Origin: an uncultured Alphaproteobacteria bacterium
GTDB lineage: Bacteria > Pseudomonadota > Alphaproteobacteria > UBA11222
NCBI GenBank assembly: GCA_947258435.1
Contig: CAMYID010000015.1
Span: 1 to 64,000, forward strand
Direction: 5' to 3'
DNA length: 64,000 nucleotides
The notes beneath the pieces are model-generated. The model had not been told where the DNA came from. It was given only the letters and a program-made list of their open reading frames with translations, and did not search any database. Of this stretch, positions 24,650-34,663 are shown one piece after another. How positions within the stretch are numbered: the stretch's first letter is position 1; each line of letters opens with the position of its first letter. The position numbers and the translations under genes are program-made.

Positions 24650-26938
24650 ATGTCGGACGATCTGAACAAGATGGCATTGGAATATCACCGGTGGCCGACG
24701 CCGGGGAAGCTGCGTATCGAGCCGACCAAGAAAATGGCCAATCAGCGGGATCTGGCGCTGGCCTATTCTCCCGGTGTTGCTGCCGCCTGTAACCTGATTG
24801 CCGAAGATCCGGTCGAAGCGGCCAATATGACCGCGCGGGGCAATCTGGTCGCGGTTGTCTCGAACGGCACGGCGGTGCTCGGGCTTGGGAATATCGGGCC
24901 GCTTGCCTCAAAACCCGTGATGGAAGGCAAAGCCGTCCTGTTCAAGAAATTTGCCGGCATCGATGTGTTCGATATCGAAGTCGATGCCAATGACCCCGAA
25001 CGGCTGATCGAGGTGGTGCGGGCATTGGAGCCAACCTTTGGCGGTATCAATCTGGAAGATATCAAGGCACCTGAATGTTTCATCGTGGAAGCAGCCTGCC
25101 GGGAAACGATGGGTATTCCGGTCTTTCATGACGATCAGCATGGTACCGCGATCTGCGTTGCGGCGGCGGCCTATAACGGGCTGCGGCTGGTCGGCAAAAA
25201 AGTCGAGGAGATCAAGATCGTCTGCTCCGGCGCGGGGGCGGCGGCGTTGGCGTGCCTTGATCAGCTTGTGGTGCTTGGTGCCAGCCTCGATAATATTCTG
25301 GTGTGTGACCGGAACGGTATCGTGACAAAGGACCGTGATAATCTTGATCAGTTCAAATCCCGCTTCGCGCGTGAGGTCGCGCCCGGCGGGCTTGAGCAGG
25401 CAATCGAGGAGGCGGATTTGTTCCTGGGTCTTTCCGGGCCAGGCACGCTCAAGCCTGATTGGGTGGCGAAGATGGCGAAGGATCCGCTGATCATGGCGCT
25501 GGCCAATCCGACGCCTGAAATCCTGCCGGAGGAAGCGCGTCGGATACGCCCCGATGCAATCATCGCGACCGGTCGGTCCGATTATCCCAATCAGGTCAAT
25601 AATGTGCTGTGTTTCCCCTTCATTTTCCGCGGTGCGCTGGATGTTGGCGCAACCACGATCAATGAGGAGATGAAGGTCGCCTGCGTGAAGGCGATCGCGG
25701 ATCTGGCGATGGCGGAAGCGCATGACATTGTGGCGCAGGCCTATGGCGGTGAGGCGTTGAGCTTCGGGCCCGATTATATTCTGCCCAAACCGTTCGATCC
25801 GCGGTTGATTACCACAGTTGCACCTGCCGTCGCGAAGGCGGCAATGGATAGTGGTGTGGCGACCCGCCCGATTGAGGATTTCAAGGCCTATGCGGCGCAA
25901 TTGACGGAATTCGTCTTCCGCTCAGGGCAGCTGATGCGACCGATTTTCGATGGCGCGCGTATGGATCCGATGCGCCTTGCCTATGCGGAGGGCGAGGATG
26001 AACGCGTGCTGCGCGCGGTTCAGATCGTTCTCGATGACGGGCTTGCCAAACCCGTACTGGTGGGCCGCCGCAAGGTGATTGAGACAAAGCTCAGGGAGCT
26101 TGGCCTGCGAATGGTGGCGGACAAGGATGTGCAGATCATCGATCCCGCGGATAATCCCAATTACGACAGATACTGGCAGACCTATCACGAGCGACAATGC
26201 CGCAATGGCGTGTCGGAGGATATGGCACGGCTGATCACGCGCACGCGCGCGACGGCGGTTGCCGCACTCGCTGTCGAGCTTGGCGATGCCGATGCCATGC
26301 TGTGCGGCAGCTTCGGGCCTTACGATCTGCATCTTGATATTGTGCGCCGGGTCGTCGGGTTGGCGCCGGGAATTCAGGACTGTTCGGCGCTCAGACTACT
26401 GATCGTGCCGCAGGGGCATGTCTTTATCGCCGATACCAATGTAACATATGATCCGTCAGCTGAGGAAATTGCCGAAATGGCGGTGCTGGCCGCAAAAGAG
26501 GTGCAGCGTTTCGGGATGGAGCCGAAAGTGGCGCTTGTCAGCCATTCCAATTTCGGCAGCTATGATACGCCCTCGGCCGACAAGATGCGTGCTGCGTTAC
26601 GGATTTTGAAGGAGACGGCCCCCGAACTTGAAGTCGATGGGGAGATGCATGCCGATGCTGCATTGTCGGAACCGGTACGTGAAAAAGTCTTTCCCGGTTC
26701 CACATTGCATGGACGTGCAAATCTTCTGATCATGCCAAATCTCGATTCGGCCAATATCGCCTTTAATCTGGCCAAGGTGATGACGGACGGGTTGAGTGTC
26801 GGGCCGATCCTGATCGGGTTGAACAATGCCGTGCATATCGTCACCGATACGGTAACGACGCGCGGGCTTGTCAATATGAGCGCGCTGGCGGTGGTTGACG
26901 CGCAAAGCCGGGCCAGCGCCAGCCAGCAGGCTATGTAA
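24650..26938 (+). CDS. maeB: NADP-dependent malic enzyme with phosphotransacetylase-like domain
   Basis: Cytoplasmic MaeB of 762 residues, the full family length: decarboxylates malate to pyruvate with NADP reduction. The malic domain (about 15-420) has catalytic Tyr39 (YSPGVA) and Lys94, metal-binding EDIKAPECF and FHDDQHGTA; the C-terminal phosphate acetyltransferase-like domain (about 430-755) is regulatory and binds acetyl-CoA in known members. The ATG follows GAGGGGAAAAGGGG. Its stop codon lies inside a 17-bp tandem repeat (26929-26962). Confidence 0.95.
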   Translation: MSDDLNKMALEYHRWPTPGKLRIEPTKKMANQRDLALAYSPGVAAACNLIAEDPVEAANMTARGNLVAVVSNGTAVLGLGNIGPLASKPVMEGKAVLFKKFAGIDVFDIEVDANDPERLIEVVRALEPTFGGINLEDIKAPECFIVEAACRETMGIPVFHDDQHGTAICVAAAAYNGLRLVGKKVEEIKIVCSGAGAAALACLDQLVVLGASLDNILVCDRNGIVTKDRDNLDQFKSRFAREVAPGGLEQAIEEADLFLGLSGPGTLKPDWVAKMAKDPLIMALANPTPEILPEEARRIRPDAIIATGRSDYPNQVNNVLCFPFIFRGALDVGATTINEEMKVACVKAIADLAMAEAHDIVAQAYGGEALSFGPDYILPKPFDPRLITTVAPAVAKAAMDSGVATRPIEDFKAYAAQLTEFVFRSGQLMRPIFDGARMDPMRLAYAEGEDERVLRAVQIVLDDGLAKPVLVGRRKVIETKLRELGLRMVADKDVQIIDPADNPNYDRYWQTYHERQCRNGVSEDMARLITRTRATAVAALAVELGDADAMLCGSFGPYDLHLDIVRRVVGLAPGIQDCSALRLLIVPQGHVFIADTNVTYDPSAEEIAEMAVLAAKEVQRFGMEPKVALVSHSNFGSYDTPSADKMRAALRILKETAPELEVDGEMHADAALSEPVREKVFPGSTLHGRANLLIMPNLDSANIAFNLAKVMTDGLSVGPILIGLNNAVHIVTDTVTTRGLVNMSALAVVDAQSRASASQQAM

Positions 26939-26962
26939 TCCAGTGGGCTATGTAATGGAGTG
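26929..26962 (+). repeat. Two tandem 17-bp repeats across the maeB stop
   Basis: GGCTATGTAATCCAGTG (26929-26945) is directly followed by GGCTATGTAATGGAGTG (26946-26962): 15 of 17 bases identical. The repeat copies the last maeB codons and stop into the spacer before mgtE, and looks like a local replication-slippage duplication. Confidence 0.8.
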
Positions 26963-26970
26963 AGTAAAAG

Positions 26971-28374
26971 GTGCAGGACACCGCCGCCCCCGAACCTGAA
27001 GAAGACATCGCAAACGGTACCGATGGCGATGCGGTCTATGCGCTGACGCCGGGGTTCGTGCATGCGGTGATCGATGCGCTCGATGTGGGCGATGAAGAAG
27101 CGATCACCGATCTTGTAACGCCGCTGCATGCTGCCGATATGGCGGATTTGCTGGGGCTGTTGCGCGGTCGCCAGCGTTATCAGCTTCTCGATATCCTTGG
27201 CGCTCGGCTTAATCCCGATGTTCTGCCCGAACTTGACGAGTCCTTGCGCGACAAGGTGGTTGCGGCCCTGCCGGCCCAGGTGCTGGCCGCGGCGATTGCG
27301 GCGCTGGAAACCGATGACTCGGTCTATCTTCTTGAAAACCTGTCGGAAGAGCACAAGGCGGAAATCCTTGACCTGCTGTCCAATGTCGATCGTGCGCCGG
27401 TTGAAAAAGGGCTGAGCTATCCCGAGGATACCGCAGGCCGGCTGATGCGCTCGGAGCTTGTCGCGGTGCCGCCTTTCTGGACGGTGGGGCAGACGATTGA
27501 CTATATGCGCACGGTCGAAGGACTGCCCGATCAGTTCTATGAAATCTTCATTGTCGACCCGACTTTCCATCCGATCGGTACGGTGCCGCTGAGCCGGGTG
27601 GCCTGCTCGCGCCGCCCGGTTCTGATGGGCGATCTCATGGATGAGGAGCAGACATTGATCCCGGTGCTGCTCGATCAGGAGGAGGTTGCGTTTCTGTTTG
27701 ACCGCTACAGCCTCGTTTCAGCGGCGGTGGTTGACGAGAATGAGCGGCTGGTGGGTGTGGTGACGGTCGATGATGTGGTCGAGGTTATCAGCGAGGAAGC
27801 GGAAGAAGATATTCTGAAACTGGGCGGTGTTCAGGAGGCGGAGCTGTCCGATACGGTACTGACTGCGACACGGCGCAGATTTCCCTGGCTGCTTGTCAAT
27901 CTGTTTACCGCGATCATTGCCTCGCTTGTTATTGCGCAGTTTGAGGCGACACTGGAGCAGATCGTTGCGTTGGCGATTCTCATGCCGATTGTTGCCAGTA
28001 TGGGTGGCAATGCGGGCACCCAGACGCTGACCGTAGCGGTGCGGGCGATTGCAACCAAGGAACTCAACCCCGCAAATGCCTTCCGCGTGGTCCTGCGCGA
28101 GATTTTCGTTGGTGGAAATAACGGGCTTCTGTTTGCCCTGCTGATGGGGGTGACCGGCTGGATCTGGTTTGGCGATCCCGCGCTTGGCGCGGTATTGGCG
28201 ATTGCGATGGTGATCAATATGCTGGCGGCGGGGCTTGCGGGTATTCTGGCGCCCTTGGCTCTGGATAAACTCAATCTCGATCCGGCAATGGCATCCGGGG
28301 TTGTTGTGACCACGGTGACGGATGTGGTGGGCTTTTTCGCATTTCTGGGGCTCGCCGCGCTGATTTTGCTATAG
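26971..28374 (+). CDS. mgtE: Magnesium transporter MgtE
   Basis: Mg2+ channel/transporter, 467 residues. Order: acidic N-terminal segment, MgtE N superhelical domain (about 50-150), CBS pair (about 155-275; [21 protein letters not shown]), plug helix and five membrane helices (about 305-467) with the conserved pore segment [14 protein letters not shown]. The CBS and N domains close the pore at high Mg2+. The start GTG 26971 follows a GAGTGAGTAAAAG stretch and is 32 bases after maeB; an in-frame ATG is not available nearby. Confidence 0.93.
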   Translation: MQDTAAPEPEEDIANGTDGDAVYALTPGFVHAVIDALDVGDEEAITDLVTPLHAADMADLLGLLRGRQRYQLLDILGARLNPDVLPELDESLRDKVVAALPAQVLAAAIAALETDDSVYLLENLSEEHKAEILDLLSNVDRAPVEKGLSYPEDTAGRLMRSELVAVPPFWTVGQTIDYMRTVEGLPDQFYEIFIVDPTFHPIGTVPLSRVACSRRPVLMGDLMDEEQTLIPVLLDQEEVAFLFDRYSLVSAAVVDENERLVGVVTVDDVVEVISEEAEEDILKLGGVQEAELSDTVLTATRRRFPWLLVNLFTAIIASLVIAQFEATLEQIVALAILMPIVASMGGNAGTQTLTVAVRAIATKELNPANAFRVVLREIFVGGNNGLLFALLMGVTGWIWFGDPALGAVLAIAMVINMLAAGLAGILAPLALDKLNLDPAMASGVVVTTVTDVVGFFAFLGLAALILL

Positions 28375-28427
28375 CAGGCAGGCCGCGTCGCCACACAAGA
28401 CAGAATTACAGGGAAGGAAGCGCCGAT

Positions 28428-29588
28428 ATGCTGACGCCGTTCAATTTCGGTTTGGGCGAAACGATTGAAATGCTGCGGGATTCTGTTGCGGCCTTTACGG
28501 CCGATGAGATTACGCCGCGTGCCGCGGAAATCGACCGCAGCAATGAATTTCCCCGCGATCTCTGGCCGAAGCTGGGGGCGCTTGGTCTGCTTGGTGTAAC
28601 GGTCGAGGAAGAGTTTGGCGGGGCGGGAATGGGCTATCTTGCCCATGTCGTCGCGATGGAGGAGATCAGCCGCGGGTCGGCCAGCGTCGGACTTTCCTAT
28701 GGCGCGCACTCCAATCTGTGCGTCAATCAGATCCGCCGGGTCGGCACAAGCGAGCAGAAGCATCGCTATCTGCCCAGGCTGATAAGCGGTGAACATGTCG
28801 GCTCACTGGCGATGAGTGAGACGGAGGCGGGGTCTGATGTCGTCTCGATGCGGTTGCGCGCCGACAAGAAGGGGGATCGCTATATTCTGAACGGGAACAA
28901 ATTCTGGATTACCAATGCGCCCGATGCGGATGTGTTTGTGATCTACGGCAAGACCGACCCTGAAGGCGGCCCGCGCGGTATCACCGCCTTTATCGTTGAG
29001 CGGGGGTTCAGCGGCTTTTCCACGGCCCCGAAACTCGACAAGCTGGGGATGCGCGGCTCGGGCACCTGCGAGTTGATTTTTCAGGATTGCGAGGTGCCGG
29101 AAGAAAATATCCTTGGTGGTATCGGCAAGGGTGTCAATGTTCTGATGAGCGGCCTTGATTATGAGCGCGCGGTGCTGGCAGCCGGGCCTGTGGGGATCAT
29201 GCAGGCATGCATGGATGCCGTGATGCCTTATATGCATGAACGCAAGCAGTTCGGGGCACCGATCGGCACGTTTCAGCTTATGCAGGGCAAGCTTGCGGAT
29301 ATGTATACGACCATGAATGCCTGCCGCGCCTATGTTTACGCGGTGGCACAAGCCTGCGACCGGGGTGAGACGACGCGAAAGGATGCCGCCGGCGCGATCT
29401 TGTATGCGGCGGAAAAGGCAACCTGGATGGCACTGGAGGCGGTGCAGGCTTTGGGGGGAAATGGCTATATCAATGACTATCCCACCGGCCGGTTGTTGCG
29501 CGATGCAAAGCTTTATGAGATCGGCGCGGGCACGAGCGAAATTCGCCGCTGGCTGATCGGGCGCGAATTGTTCGACGAAACCGCCTAG
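28428..29588 (+). CDS. ivd: Isovaleryl-CoA dehydrogenase
   Basis: FAD acyl-CoA dehydrogenase of leucine degradation (isovaleryl-CoA to 3-methylcrotonyl-CoA), 386 residues. The signature [15 protein letters not shown] (88-102) and catalytic Glu246 in [14 protein letters not shown] are specific for the isovaleryl branch; [11 protein letters not shown] and the C-terminal [22 protein letters not shown] motifs are standard. The methylcrotonyl-CoA carboxylase genes that usually follow are absent. ATG 28428 follows GGGAAGGAAGCG, 53 bases after mgtE. Confidence 0.93.
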   Translation: MLTPFNFGLGETIEMLRDSVAAFTADEITPRAAEIDRSNEFPRDLWPKLGALGLLGVTVEEEFGGAGMGYLAHVVAMEEISRGSASVGLSYGAHSNLCVNQIRRVGTSEQKHRYLPRLISGEHVGSLAMSETEAGSDVVSMRLRADKKGDRYILNGNKFWITNAPDADVFVIYGKTDPEGGPRGITAFIVERGFSGFSTAPKLDKLGMRGSGTCELIFQDCEVPEENILGGIGKGVNVLMSGLDYERAVLAAGPVGIMQACMDAVMPYMHERKQFGAPIGTFQLMQGKLADMYTTMNACRAYVYAVAQACDRGETTRKDAAGAILYAAEKATWMALEAVQALGGNGYINDYPTGRLLRDAKLYEIGAGTSEIRRWLIGRELFDETA

Positions 29589-29688
29589 AGCCGCCTGAAC
29601 CGGCCGAGCCGGGGAGGCTTTGCCCCGATAGTCAGGGGTAACGGTTCGTGCGGTGGCGACCAGGCGATAGCCCGTCGCCGCGATGTGG

Positions 29689-30411
29689 CTAGGGATTTGG
29701 CAGTGCGCTCAGTTTCACTTCCTGCGCGAACAGATAGCCCGTGCCGCGTACGGTCTTGATAATTGTGGGGCTTTTTGCGTCAGGTTCGATTTTGCGCCTG
29801 AGCCGGCCGATTTGGACATCGATGCTGCGATCGAACGGGTCGGCTGTCCGGTTGTGAAGAAAGTCCATGATCTGATCGCGGCTCAGTACCCGGCGCGGAT
29901 GGGTAACCAGAATATGCAGCAAGTTGAACTCCCCTGTCGTCAGCGGCATCGGTTCGCCATCAGGGGCGGTCAGTTCGCGTGATTCGAGGTTAAGCGTCCA
30001 GCCGCAGAATTCCGCCATGTTCGGATTGCCCGTCTCGCGGCTTTGACCACGTCGCAGAACGCTTCGGATGCGGGCGATCAGTTCATGGACATGGAAAGGT
30101 TTGGCAAGATAGTCATCGGCGCCGGATTCAAGCCCCAGGATACGCTCGATCGGTTCCCCCTTGCCCGACAGGATGATGACGCAGATATCGCTCTGAGCCG
30201 AAAGGCGGCGCATTTCATCAAGCCCGTTCCCATCGGGCAGCATGATATCCAGTACGACAAGATTAACCGGTGTTCGGGTCATGACTTGCCGCATCTCGGA
30301 TGTGTTATTTGCCGTCGTTACCTTATAGCCTTCACGCGTCAGCGCGGCTTCAACCAACTCGCAAATATCTTCATCATCATCGACAACAAGTATGTGGGCG
30401 TTGTCAGTCAC
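29689..30411 (-). CDS. OmpR-family response regulator
   Basis: Two-component transcription factor of 240 residues from GTG 30411. Receiver domain 6-118 with Asp11/Asp12, phosphoacceptor Asp55 (VVLDIMLPDG), switch Ser82 and Lys104 (DYLAKPF); winged-helix DNA-binding domain about 140-235 with the recognition-helix region SRDQIMDFL and the wing RGTGYLF. No histidine kinase is adjacent, so it is an orphan. An ATG at 30426 is the alternative start; GTG is favoured by the AGGGGG just upstream and by the family N-terminus. Targets unknown. Confidence 0.9.
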   Translation of the reverse strand: MTDNAHILVVDDDEDICELVEAALTREGYKVTTANNTSEMRQVMTRTPVNLVVLDIMLPDGNGLDEMRRLSAQSDICVIILSGKGEPIERILGLESGADDYLAKPFHVHELIARIRSVLRRGQSRETGNPNMAEFCGWTLNLESRELTAPDGEPMPLTTGEFNLLHILVTHPRRVLSRDQIMDFLHNRTADPFDRSIDVQIGRLRRKIEPDAKSPTIIKTVRGTGYLFAQEVKLSALPNP

Positions 30412-30803
30412 ACTCCCCCTACCCATACAAGGCAATTATTTCTACCGTACCCAACCCGGACCCAGTGTAACAAAAAAAAAGATAATCGAACGCCTAAAAT
30501 AGCCGCGGTCCCATTTTTCACCACGCACGTTGTGGTAATGCAATATGTCGAATTTGTTACAATTTGATACATCCGCGACATCGTCCGGTTGCATTGACCT
30601 GCCATATTAAGGATCAACGGCGCGCGGTTTTTAACACCCTAGGTACCCCCCAACCGCACGCTGGCTGGCGAAAGTCCCCCCCGTTTCGCCATGCATAAAA
30701 GGCCCGGTTCAGACGTCCTCCCCCAGAGTTGTCCTGAACCGGGCCGTTTTATGTTCCCGCCGGTATTCCATGTTCCCGCAAATATGGGACGCAGATCTGC
30801 CGC
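30412..30803. other. Intergenic region between the response regulator and gmhB
   Basis: 392 bases. Contents seen: a run of nine A (30472-30480), two TGTAACA elements in opposite orientation (30466-30472 and 30555-30561), and the terminator at 30697-30750. It must hold the promoter of the minus-strand response regulator. No ORF with a ribosome-binding site and no recognisable RNA family. Confidence 0.5.
30697..30750. terminator. Terminator for gmhB, usable in both directions
   Basis: Perfect 12-bp stem GGCCCGGTTCAG / CTGAACCGGGCC (30701-30712 and 30734-30745) with a 21-base loop. On the minus strand it is followed by TTTTAT, 54 bases after the gmhB stop. A TTTT on the plus side would also allow function in the other direction, though no plus-strand gene ends nearby. 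Confidence 0.85.
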
Positions 30804-31385
30804 TCACGGGCCACCCACTTCTTTCTGCCGATTCGTAAAACAGGTCAGGAACCGGGCGACTTCGGCATGATCGGAAAAAATCCTGTCCGCCTTGCTGCGA
30901 ATATCGCGCTTGTTCGAAAACCGGATGGCGAGCGGCAAACAGGCATTATGCGCCGCTTCAATATCGCTTTCCTTGTCTCCGATCAGCACACTCCTGCCTA
31001 GATCGACAGCAAGCTCCTCACGCGCTTGCAGCAGCATGCCTGGCGCGGGTTTGCGCAGGGGGGATTTTTTCCGGTAGGGGCCGATGCCATCGGGATGGAA
31101 GGGACAGTAATATACCGCATCAAGCGGGACGCCGGCCGTGATAAACGCTTCGCGCATCCAGGCGGTGAGCTGGTGGAAATCTTCCTCGGTATAAAAGCCG
31201 CGGCCGATACCGCTTTGATTTGTGACGACAATCAGTTTGTAATCCAGATCCCGCGCGGTCGCGCATAAATCGAAAATGCCATCGATAAAACGGAAATCCG
31301 CAATCTTGTGGATATATCCCGCATCGTGATTGATGACGCCGTCACGATCGAGAAACAGGGCGGCTTTGCATTCTGTTTCGTTCAT
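30804..31385 (-). CDS. gmhB: D-glycero-manno-heptose 1,7-bisphosphate phosphatase-like (GmhB, HAD family)
   Basis: HAD-superfamily phosphatase of the GmhB/HisB-N type, 193 residues; removes a phosphate in ADP-heptose synthesis for lipopolysaccharide. Nucleophile/acid pair Asp13-x-Asp15 (FLDRDGVIN), the TNQSGIGRG motif II region and IGDKESDI motif IV are present. The zinc loop is degenerate: Cys94 and His97 (CPFHP) remain, but the usual C-x-C before RKP is SPL (108-110). Other heptose genes are not adjacent, so related sugar phosphates are possible substrates. Confidence 0.85.
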   Translation of the reverse strand: MNETECKAALFLDRDGVINHDAGYIHKIADFRFIDGIFDLCATARDLDYKLIVVTNQSGIGRGFYTEEDFHQLTAWMREAFITAGVPLDAVYYCPFHPDGIGPYRKKSPLRKPAPGMLLQAREELAVDLGRSVLIGDKESDIEAAHNACLPLAIRFSNKRDIRSKADRIFSDHAEVARFLTCFTNRQKEVGGP

Positions 31386-31548
31386 GATCTGATTGCTGTG
31401 CCGGGTCCGATTAAAGCTGTGCTGGCGGTCATAAGGCGGTGACTGTTATGTCTGGCCTTTTGCCGCCCCGATTGTGCTGATCGGCGGATATCATAACCTT
31501 CCAGGGCTGATAGGGTCTGCGATGATATCGGTCGATGTGCCCCATTCC

Positions 31549-32214
31549 TCAGTCGCAGGCAAATAAACAGGCGCGTTTGCCGCCCGATGTCGGTTCACCA
31601 TTTTCGATTGCTTCCTGAATGCGCTCCTCTGTCCAGAATTCGGTTCTGGCGGCCTGATCGGGGCGGTCCTGCTGACTGACAATGGACGAGAACATATCCT
31701 CCGTCTGGGGTGTTTGCTGCGTGCCGCCGGTCTGGGTGCTGCCGGTCTGCGGGGCGACTGTCCGGGGTGCGGACATCCGAGCGTCAGGGGCCGCTTGGGC
31801 AGGGACGTGCTGCGGCGGAGATGCCGCAACAGCGGATGTGCTTGCGACAGACGGTTCAGCTTTTACGATGTCGGGTGCCCCGGGGGATGCATCAGTTCGG
31901 GTTGGGGGCGGGGCCGGCATTGTTTTTGCGCCGCCGCCGATCTGGATTTCGCCAGACTGGATTTTGTCAATTGTCGCCATTTCCTCATCGATCCGGGCAT
32001 CAACATAGGCACCCAGCTCCCGCACCCGGTCCATGAAAAGCCCTGCAATGCTGCCATCTGCCGCCCCTTCGCCCAGTCCCGAAAGCCCGTCTTCGGTCCA
32101 ACGGTTCTGCACTTCATGAAACAATACATCGGCCTTTTCACCTGGCGCGGCAATGAACGCCCCGATCAGTGCGACAAAGATAAATGCCAGAAACCACAAG
32201 AAACGCCGCATCAC
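31549..32214 (-). CDS. Membrane-anchored hypothetical protein, Pro/Ala/Gln-rich
   Basis: Unrecognised, 221 residues. An N-terminal helix (3-24, RRFLWFLAFIFVALIGAFIAA) should be a signal-anchor or signal peptide. A folded-looking segment follows to about residue 90 (DGLSGLGEGAADGSIAGLFM ... GAYVDARIDEEMATI), then a low-complexity Pro/Ala/Thr/Gln stretch (about 95-175) and a short charged C-terminal part ending with the paired Cys of RACLFACD. Monocistronic, 92 bases upstream of which lies the YcgN gene end. Function unknown. Confidence 0.6.
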   Translation of the reverse strand: MMRRFLWFLAFIFVALIGAFIAAPGEKADVLFHEVQNRWTEDGLSGLGEGAADGSIAGLFMDRVRELGAYVDARIDEEMATIDKIQSGEIQIGGGAKTMPAPPPTRTDASPGAPDIVKAEPSVASTSAVAASPPQHVPAQAAPDARMSAPRTVAPQTGSTQTGGTQQTPQTEDMFSSIVSQQDRPDQAARTEFWTEERIQEAIENGEPTSGGKRACLFACD

Positions 32215-32306
32215 GATGGTCCTTTCCAGAGAAACGGTGTCATGACAGCATATAGGCAGCGGCAGACAGGGGACAAGCGGGCAGCATTGCGCACCGGCTG
32301 CGGATT

Positions 32307-32777
32307 TCAGGGGTCAATGGTGATGATATGGTCGGGCAGCGTGGCCTCGGGCACCTCGGATTCTGTGCTGGCAATTCCCGTCACAGACTTGCCAAGCCGG
32401 TGAACCATCTGCCGGTCGCCACAAATCAGGTGATGCCAGTCCGGCAGCGATTGTCCCTCCGCACGCAGCCGGTAAGCACAACTTTGCGGTAACCACCCCT
32501 TGACCTGGGCGATATTGTCAGGGGTCAGGACGACGCAGTCGGGCATGCGCCGGGCGCGGTTCGCATAGTCTCCGCAGCGGCAAGCGCCGATATCGAGCAG
32601 CGCACAACCCACATCGGTATAGTGGATTGTACCGTCATCTTCGTCTTCAAGCTTGACCAGACAGCATTTTCCACAGCCATCGCACAGCGCCTCCCACTGG
32701 TCGCGTGTGAGGGCATCAAGCGGCTGGCTTTCCCAAAAGGGGGTGTCGCCCCCGGGCGGGTCTGATATCCTGGACAT
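32307..32777 (-). CDS. YcgN-family cysteine-cluster protein (UPF0260)
   Basis: Small cytoplasmic protein of 156 residues with a cysteine cluster CDGCGKCC at 32-39 and further Cys in GCALLDIGACRCGDY and PQSCAYRL, fitting the zinc- or iron-binding YcgN/YkgJ-like family. No enzymatic role is established. Its start is only 37 bases from that of the divergently transcribed alpha/beta hydrolase, so the two promoters overlap. Confidence 0.88.
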   Translation of the reverse strand: MSRISDPPGGDTPFWESQPLDALTRDQWEALCDGCGKCCLVKLEDEDDGTIHYTDVGCALLDIGACRCGDYANRARRMPDCVVLTPDNIAQVKGWLPQSCAYRLRAEGQSLPDWHHLICGDRQMVHRLGKSVTGIASTESEVPEATLPDHIITIDP

Positions 32778-32814
32778 ATATGGATGCCTAGCATGTCAGG
32801 ACGGATCCTGCATT

Positions 32815-33648
32815 ATGCCTTTTGTTTCGCTAAAGGATATCACGCTTTATTACGAATTGGCGGGTAGCGGTCCAAAGCTGTTGTTTATCAATGGCACAGG
32901 TGGGGATCTGCGCGCCAAACCGAATATATTCCATTCCCCGTTGGCGCGCGAATTCACCCTGCTTGCCCATGATCAGCGGGGTCTGGGCCAGTCGGACAAG
33001 CCTGGCCAGGACTACCGGATGGAAGATTACGCAGACGATGCGGCAGCCCTGATGAGCGCGGTCGGTTGGGAGCGCGCCCATGTGCTGGGCGTATCCTTTG
33101 GCGGTATGGTCGCGCAGCATCTGGCGCTTCGCCACCCCGAGAAGGTCGGGCGACTGGTTCTGGCCTGCACATCGGCAGGGGGAGCGGGCGGAGCTTCCTA
33201 TCCCCTGCACACGCTTCAGCATATGACGGCTGAGCAGCGGGCCCGGTTTCTCGTGCCGATCAACGATACCCGCCACGACGCGGCCTGGCAGGCGGCCCAT
33301 CCCGATACGCTGCGGCAGATGATCGGTTTCCGGCTCGCCATGGGTGAGCTGTCGCGTGACGATCCGTTGGCGGCTGGTGGCGCGGCGCGGCAGCTGGCCG
33401 CGCGGGCGGATCACGATACCTTTGAGCGGCTGCAGCGGATCAGTTGCCCTGTGTTTTTGTGCGGCGGCCGGTATGACGGGCTGGCGCGGCCTGAAAATAT
33501 GACCGCAATGGCAGCCCGTCTTCCCGATGCGCAGTTGCGTTTCTTTGAAGGGGGACATCTGTTCCTGCTGCAGGATGCTACCGCCTATCCCGCGATTGCC
33601 GAATTCCTGCGCGAAGACGCGCGCCCGCAGACAAGCGCGGCCACGTGA
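32815..33648 (+). CDS. Alpha/beta-fold hydrolase
   Basis: Cytoplasmic hydrolase of 277 residues with a complete triad: Ser94 in GVSFGGM, Asp221 in GGRYDGL and His248 in EGGHLFL; oxyanion segment FINGTGGDLR. It resembles 3-oxoadipate enol-lactonase and related carboxylic-ester hydrolases, but the substrate cannot be fixed. The start ATG 32815 gives the family N-terminus MPFVSLKDITLYYE; the longer frame would overlap the divergent YcgN gene. The stop overlaps the next ATG (TGATG), so it is coupled to the VOC gene. Confidence 0.88.
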   Translation: MPFVSLKDITLYYELAGSGPKLLFINGTGGDLRAKPNIFHSPLAREFTLLAHDQRGLGQSDKPGQDYRMEDYADDAAALMSAVGWERAHVLGVSFGGMVAQHLALRHPEKVGRLVLACTSAGGAGGASYPLHTLQHMTAEQRARFLVPINDTRHDAAWQAAHPDTLRQMIGFRLAMGELSRDDPLAAGGAARQLAARADHDTFERLQRISCPVFLCGGRYDGLARPENMTAMAARLPDAQLRFFEGGHLFLLQDATAYPAIAEFLREDARPQTSAAT

Positions 33649-34085
33649 TGGAGGACAGGGGCGATAATCGGGCCGGGCCGTTCCGCCCGCTTGGCATCGA
33701 CCATGTGGTGGTCCGGGTCCGGGATATGGAACGCTCCATCGACTTTTACGGCAATGTGCTTGGCTGTGTGCCCGAAAGGCGGGTAGATGATCTTGGACTT
33801 GTGCAATTGCGCGCTGGCGCTGCGCTTGTCGATCTGGTGGATATCGCAAAGCCGCTTGGCCAGGCGGGCGGCGCCCCGCCGGGGAAGGAGGCGCGCAATA
33901 TGGATCATTTTGCCCTGCGCATCGAGCCGTTCGATGTGGCGGCGATTACCGCTCACCTGCGCGCGCAGGGGGTAGCGCCGGCTGTGCCCGCGCGCCGCTA
34001 TGGGGCGGAAGGGATGGGGCTGTCCATTTATATCCACGATCCGGACGGCAATGTGGTGGAGCTTAAAGGCCCGCCTGAGGCGTGA
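33648..34085 (+). CDS. VOC-family (glyoxalase-like) protein
   Basis: Vicinal-oxygen-chelate protein of 145 residues with the two beta-alpha-beta-beta-beta modules: GIDHVVVRVRDMERSIDFYGNVLG at the N-terminus (metal His in IDHV) and HFALRIEPFDV / IYIHDPDGNVVELKG at the C-terminus (His in MDHFA, Glu in NVVELKG). This is a plain metal-site layout of glyoxalase or dioxygenase type. Coupled to the hydrolase through TGATG, suggesting a shared small catabolic or detoxification step. Confidence 0.85.
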   Translation: MEDRGDNRAGPFRPLGIDHVVVRVRDMERSIDFYGNVLGCVPERRVDDLGLVQLRAGAALVDLVDIAKPLGQAGGAPPGKEARNMDHFALRIEPFDVAAITAHLRAQGVAPAVPARRYGAEGMGLSIYIHDPDGNVVELKGPPEA

Positions 34086-34094
34086 GGTGGCTGA

Positions 34095-34580
34095 TCAGCC
34101 GCTTATCAACTGTTGCTGCCAGAGTCTTTCCGCCGCCTTGCGGGCAAACCGCAAGGTCACAGCCTTGCGCCGGGCTGCGCTGATCCGCGCTTCGGGTGCA
34201 GCACGCAATTCGGCCCCGCCAAACTGATCCGCGATAATAAGGCCCTGATCTGTCGGCAGAATATCGCGCGGAAATTGTTCGGGTACGGCAAAAAAGAACC
34301 GGTCGCAGAAATCGAGATAGTCAGGCCATTTGCCATCGGCACGGAAATCAGCGACCGAGACCTTGATTTCCACCAGGACGACTTCGCCTTTGCGCGACAG
34401 CCCGGCAATATCTGCGCGTCGTCCATTGGCCAGGGTGAATTCACGTAGTGTGGAAAGCCCCATCTGCCGCAATAGCCGCTCCACTCCCTGCGCGACCGCG
34501 CTGGTCAGTTCCGCAGCGGCAGGATCTGCCATGCCGTCGCCTGCGGCGGGGGATGAGGGATAATTCTGATTTTCTGTCAT
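34095..34580 (-). CDS. mmcB: MmcB-family DNA repair protein (DUF1052)
   Basis: Putative endonuclease-like protein of 161 residues from ATG 34580. Core features of MmcB: REFTLANGRRADIAGL, then the VVLVEIKVSVADFRADGKW strand-motif with the (E-x-K) of a PD-(D/E)xK-like nuclease fold, and YLDFCDRFFFAV. In Caulobacter MmcB is a mitomycin-C-related, SOS-linked repair factor; that is the source of the name. The longer frame upstream (to 34862) overlaps the divergent gene and is not family-like. Confidence 0.85.
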   Translation of the reverse strand: MTENQNYPSSPAAGDGMADPAAAELTSAVAQGVERLLRQMGLSTLREFTLANGRRADIAGLSRKGEVVLVEIKVSVADFRADGKWPDYLDFCDRFFFAVPEQFPRDILPTDQGLIIADQFGGAELRAAPEARISAARRKAVTLRFARKAAERLWQQQLISG

Positions 34581-34663
34581 AATTTTCTTGCTGCGGCGAT
34601 CGGCACCATGTTTCAATTTGTTCGCCAAAACTATAAGCGAAGCATCGAATGGGGGGAAATGCG

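Noticed and set aside
24338-24669. Minus-strand ORFs across the tRNA-Leu region with EDSNFHGFYPTATSTLRVYQ-like text
   Set aside because: They are antisense to the tRNA-Leu gene and its flanks, a well-known source of false protein calls; no ribosome-binding site.
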